NCBI GenBank assembly: GCA_020726505.1
Contig: JAHLEZ010000020.1
Location: forward strand, 806,001-870,000
Source: Leptodontidium sp. MPI-SDFR-AT-0119
Lineage: Eukaryota > Ascomycota > Leotiomycetes > Helotiales > Leptodontidiaceae
Direction of reading: 5' to 3'
DNA: 64,000 nucleotides
Made by a program: the position numbers and the translations under genes. Under the pieces are notes generated by a model that saw only the letters and a program-made list of their open reading frames with translations, did not search any database and had not been told where the DNA came from. This document shows, one piece after another, positions 62,181 through 64,000 of this stretch (within the stretch, counting starts at the first letter, position 1; the number at the start of each line of letters is the position of its first letter).

Positions 62181-64000
62181 ATGGGATCCATTGAAACCTC
62201 ACCACCACCACGCAAACAGCGCGACCTGCAGCTTGACCTGTCCCAGTATGCTGCACTTGACGCCAAGCAAGTCGGTCACCTTCGTCACTTTTACAACCTT
62301 GTCTCGCAATCAGACGGATCATGGCACCACATGGGCTCCCAGGAGCCTATGCAGGAATTCAGTGGTGCTTATCGCTACCAGCTGGCTACCATGGCCTACG
62401 CCGCGTCGGCGGCTCACTTCCATCGCGAGCCAGCCCTTCGAAGTGTCTACAAGCCCTTACTCCGCCGCATAATCCACAAGATGCTTTGTCGCGACGTGTG
62501 GGGATACTGGTTCATGACGAGTCACTCCGGCTCCTTGACCGAACCTGACCGGACAGAGCTCCGCAAGCCTTGGGCCGATCCCGTGACGCGCGAGAATATC
62601 ATGTACAGTGGTCATTTGCTGCTCATGACCAGCCTATACGGCATGCTCTTCGACGACGACGAGTTCGAGAAGCCCAACTCCATCGTCTTCAAGTGGACGC
62701 CCCTGTTCTGGGGCTTTGGCCCAGAGATATATTCCTACGACAACCGGAGCCTTCAAAAGGTCATCCTGGCAGAGATGGAGCGAAATCACTGGGTCGGTTC
62801 GTGCTGCGAGCCGAACCTAGTGTTTGTAGTGTGCAACCAATTCCCGGTAATTCTAACCCCTATCCCATAGTCATGACTGGAGCTGCAACTGACGCAGCAC
62901 TCAAGATTATTGCTATGCGTTACAACGATGTGCGCGACGGGACTAACGTTGCCGATGAAGTCACCGACAAGTACAAGAAAGCTTGGGACAAAGCTGGCAT
63001 GGTCCAATCCGATGGCTTATTCGCAGATTGGCTCATGGTTAAGCAGCAGCTTATCGTTCCTCCAAAGGATGCTCCACACGGCTCAAGGCCGCCGAGGAAC
63101 ATCGGCTTCACTGCATGGTATGTACAAGCGGTGGCATTCTTAGCCGTCTTCATAGACAGATTAAGTAAAGGAATATAGGGCAGCGGCATATATGCACGCT
63201 TGGAATTCCGAGTTCGTGGAATCTAAATACGAACAGCAGGTGCTTGGATACGTCACAAGTATCAACGGGCAATTTAGAATCCGGCCAGCGCCCGTCGCCA
63301 GCGCATTCCGGGCCTTGGTCAACAACCACAGTGCGTCGCCTGACTCGGAGGAAACCTTTAAGCAAGCTGTGGAGGATGCGAAGACATTGCCCCCTTCGTG
63401 GATCCCTTTCCATCCGGCAACATATGGCCATGTTTGCCAATGGCTGTCGGAGCTAGGGAGGAAAGAGGAGCTCAAAGGTGTGCTCGATTACACCGACAAG
63501 CATCTCAACCCTACCTGGGAAAGAGGCGGACTGTTCTACCCCAGACAAGATGAGCAGATCCCTGACAGCACAGATATTACGTACATGGAACCTCACTCCG
63601 GAAATGCTGGTATAGGGTACAGCAGGTTAAACGTTCCAAATGGGCAGAAGATAATGTGGGAAAGACCATGGGCTAAGGAGATCTTGGCAACTCGACCCTG
63701 GATTGATGGAATTTCTTTGGAGAACGGAGTTGATTATTTACGAGGCTGCTGGGACGAGTCAAAGAAGGCACTCATCTTCACGGCAAGAACGTGGGATGCA
63801 AGCCAGACGGTTATAAACCCCCGCGCACAAAACCTCAGTCATGGGGAGTGGTCTGTCTACGTAAACAAAGAATTCAGAGAATCTAGGTTCGTCAAGGACA
63901 ATGGGTCTTTCGAGATCGATATTGCCATTGGAGGGGAACCTGTTGATGTTGTCTTCAAACGAACAGGTCCGGAGGAGTTTTGCCAAGACCAGCGAAGACG
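62181..64000 (+). CDS. Linalool dehydratase/isomerase-type protein, 3' end outside window
   Basis: Exons 62181-62846, 62906-63117 and 63179 onward give at least 566 codons with closing phases. The core resembles the linalool dehydratase/isomerase (LinD-like) family: SGAYRYQLATMAYAAS, the DVWGYWFMTS block, WADPVTRENIMYSGHLL, LFDDDEFEKPN and CCEPNLVFVVCNQFP. After the first intron come RYNDVRDGTNVADEV and a long alpha/alpha-barrel-like stretch. The bacterial enzyme interconverts myrcene, linalool and geraniol. Fungal relatives act on unknown, possibly terpenoid, substrates. No signal peptide is seen; the first 20 residues are polar. No defect was found up to the window end. Confidence 0.82.

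Noticed and set aside
58571..64000. A biosynthetic cluster of the ABM-type and LinD-type genes
   Set aside because: A 1.8-kb transposon and non-coding DNA separate them, and no backbone enzyme, transporter or regulator is present between them.

Overview
The window looks like nuclear DNA of a filamentous ascomycete (Pezizomycotina). The evidence is short GT-AG introns of about 40-115 bp in most genes and protein families typical of or expanded in that group: two fungal rhodopsin-domain membrane proteins (one with a CFEM domain), a HET-NACHT-WD40 NLR, 2EXR and F-box proteins, DUF3435 recombinase-like proteins, a DUF3237 secreted protein, Tad-type LINEs, Copia, Fot1/pogo and Tc1/mariner elements. 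The species cannot be named from the sequence.

Layout. 0-4 kb: a decayed LINE ORF1 joined to a 5'-incomplete Copia element whose ORF carries five tandem Zn2Cys6-like clusters. 5.2-6.8 kb: a 5'-truncated DDE transposase remnant with introns and an AT-rich tract. 6.8-11.2 kb: two intact host genes on the minus strand, a CFEM/rhodopsin-domain receptor-like protein (8 exons, 429 aa) and an AGC/YANK-type protein kinase (7 exons, 557 aa), with a LINE tail between them. 12.8-14.1 kb: LINE 3' ends in tail-to-head array. 15.5-16.5 kb: an unrecognised multi-pass membrane protein. 18.0-20.5 kb: an intact five-exon DUF3435 protein (734 aa) of the tyrosine-recombinase-like group to which Starship captains belong. 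21.8-25.4 kb: a cluster of at least four MITE families, partly nested, around an intact SDR gene. 25.5-29.8 kb: a DUF3237 secreted protein, a LINE ORF1 and an apparently intact Tc1/mariner element that shares termini with one MITE family. 30.0-34.3 kb: an intact HET-NACHT-WD40 NLR with 11 near-identical WD repeats. 36.0-37.1 kb: six tandem zinc fingers fused to a PD-(D/E)XK nuclease-like domain. 38.2-39.4 kb: an F-box protein. 39.7-43.0 kb: a decayed satellite with a semi-palindromic core, present in both orientations, with G-quadruplex-prone runs. 43.4-44.2 kb: a 2EXR protein. 45.1-46.7 kb: a frameshifted second DUF3435 gene. 50.4-52.0 kb: a second rhodopsin-domain protein. 55.0-59.2 kb: a dispersed repeat that preserves the empty sites of two MITEs, a GFA-domain gene with one nonsense codon, a small multi-exon gene and an ABM-type monooxygenase-like gene. 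59.7-61.5 kb: a pogo/Fot1 element with inverted termini. 62.2 kb to the end: a linalool dehydratase/isomerase-type gene that runs off the window.

The window is best read as an accessory, transposon-rich compartment. Host genes stand singly among mobile elements with no operon-like organisation. Two DUF3435 genes bracket a segment that carries an NLR and a zinc-finger/nuclease fusion, the kind of cargo described for Starship elements, but no Starship boundaries could be established. Several decayed genes carry premature stop codons, and some of these fit a C-to-T change.
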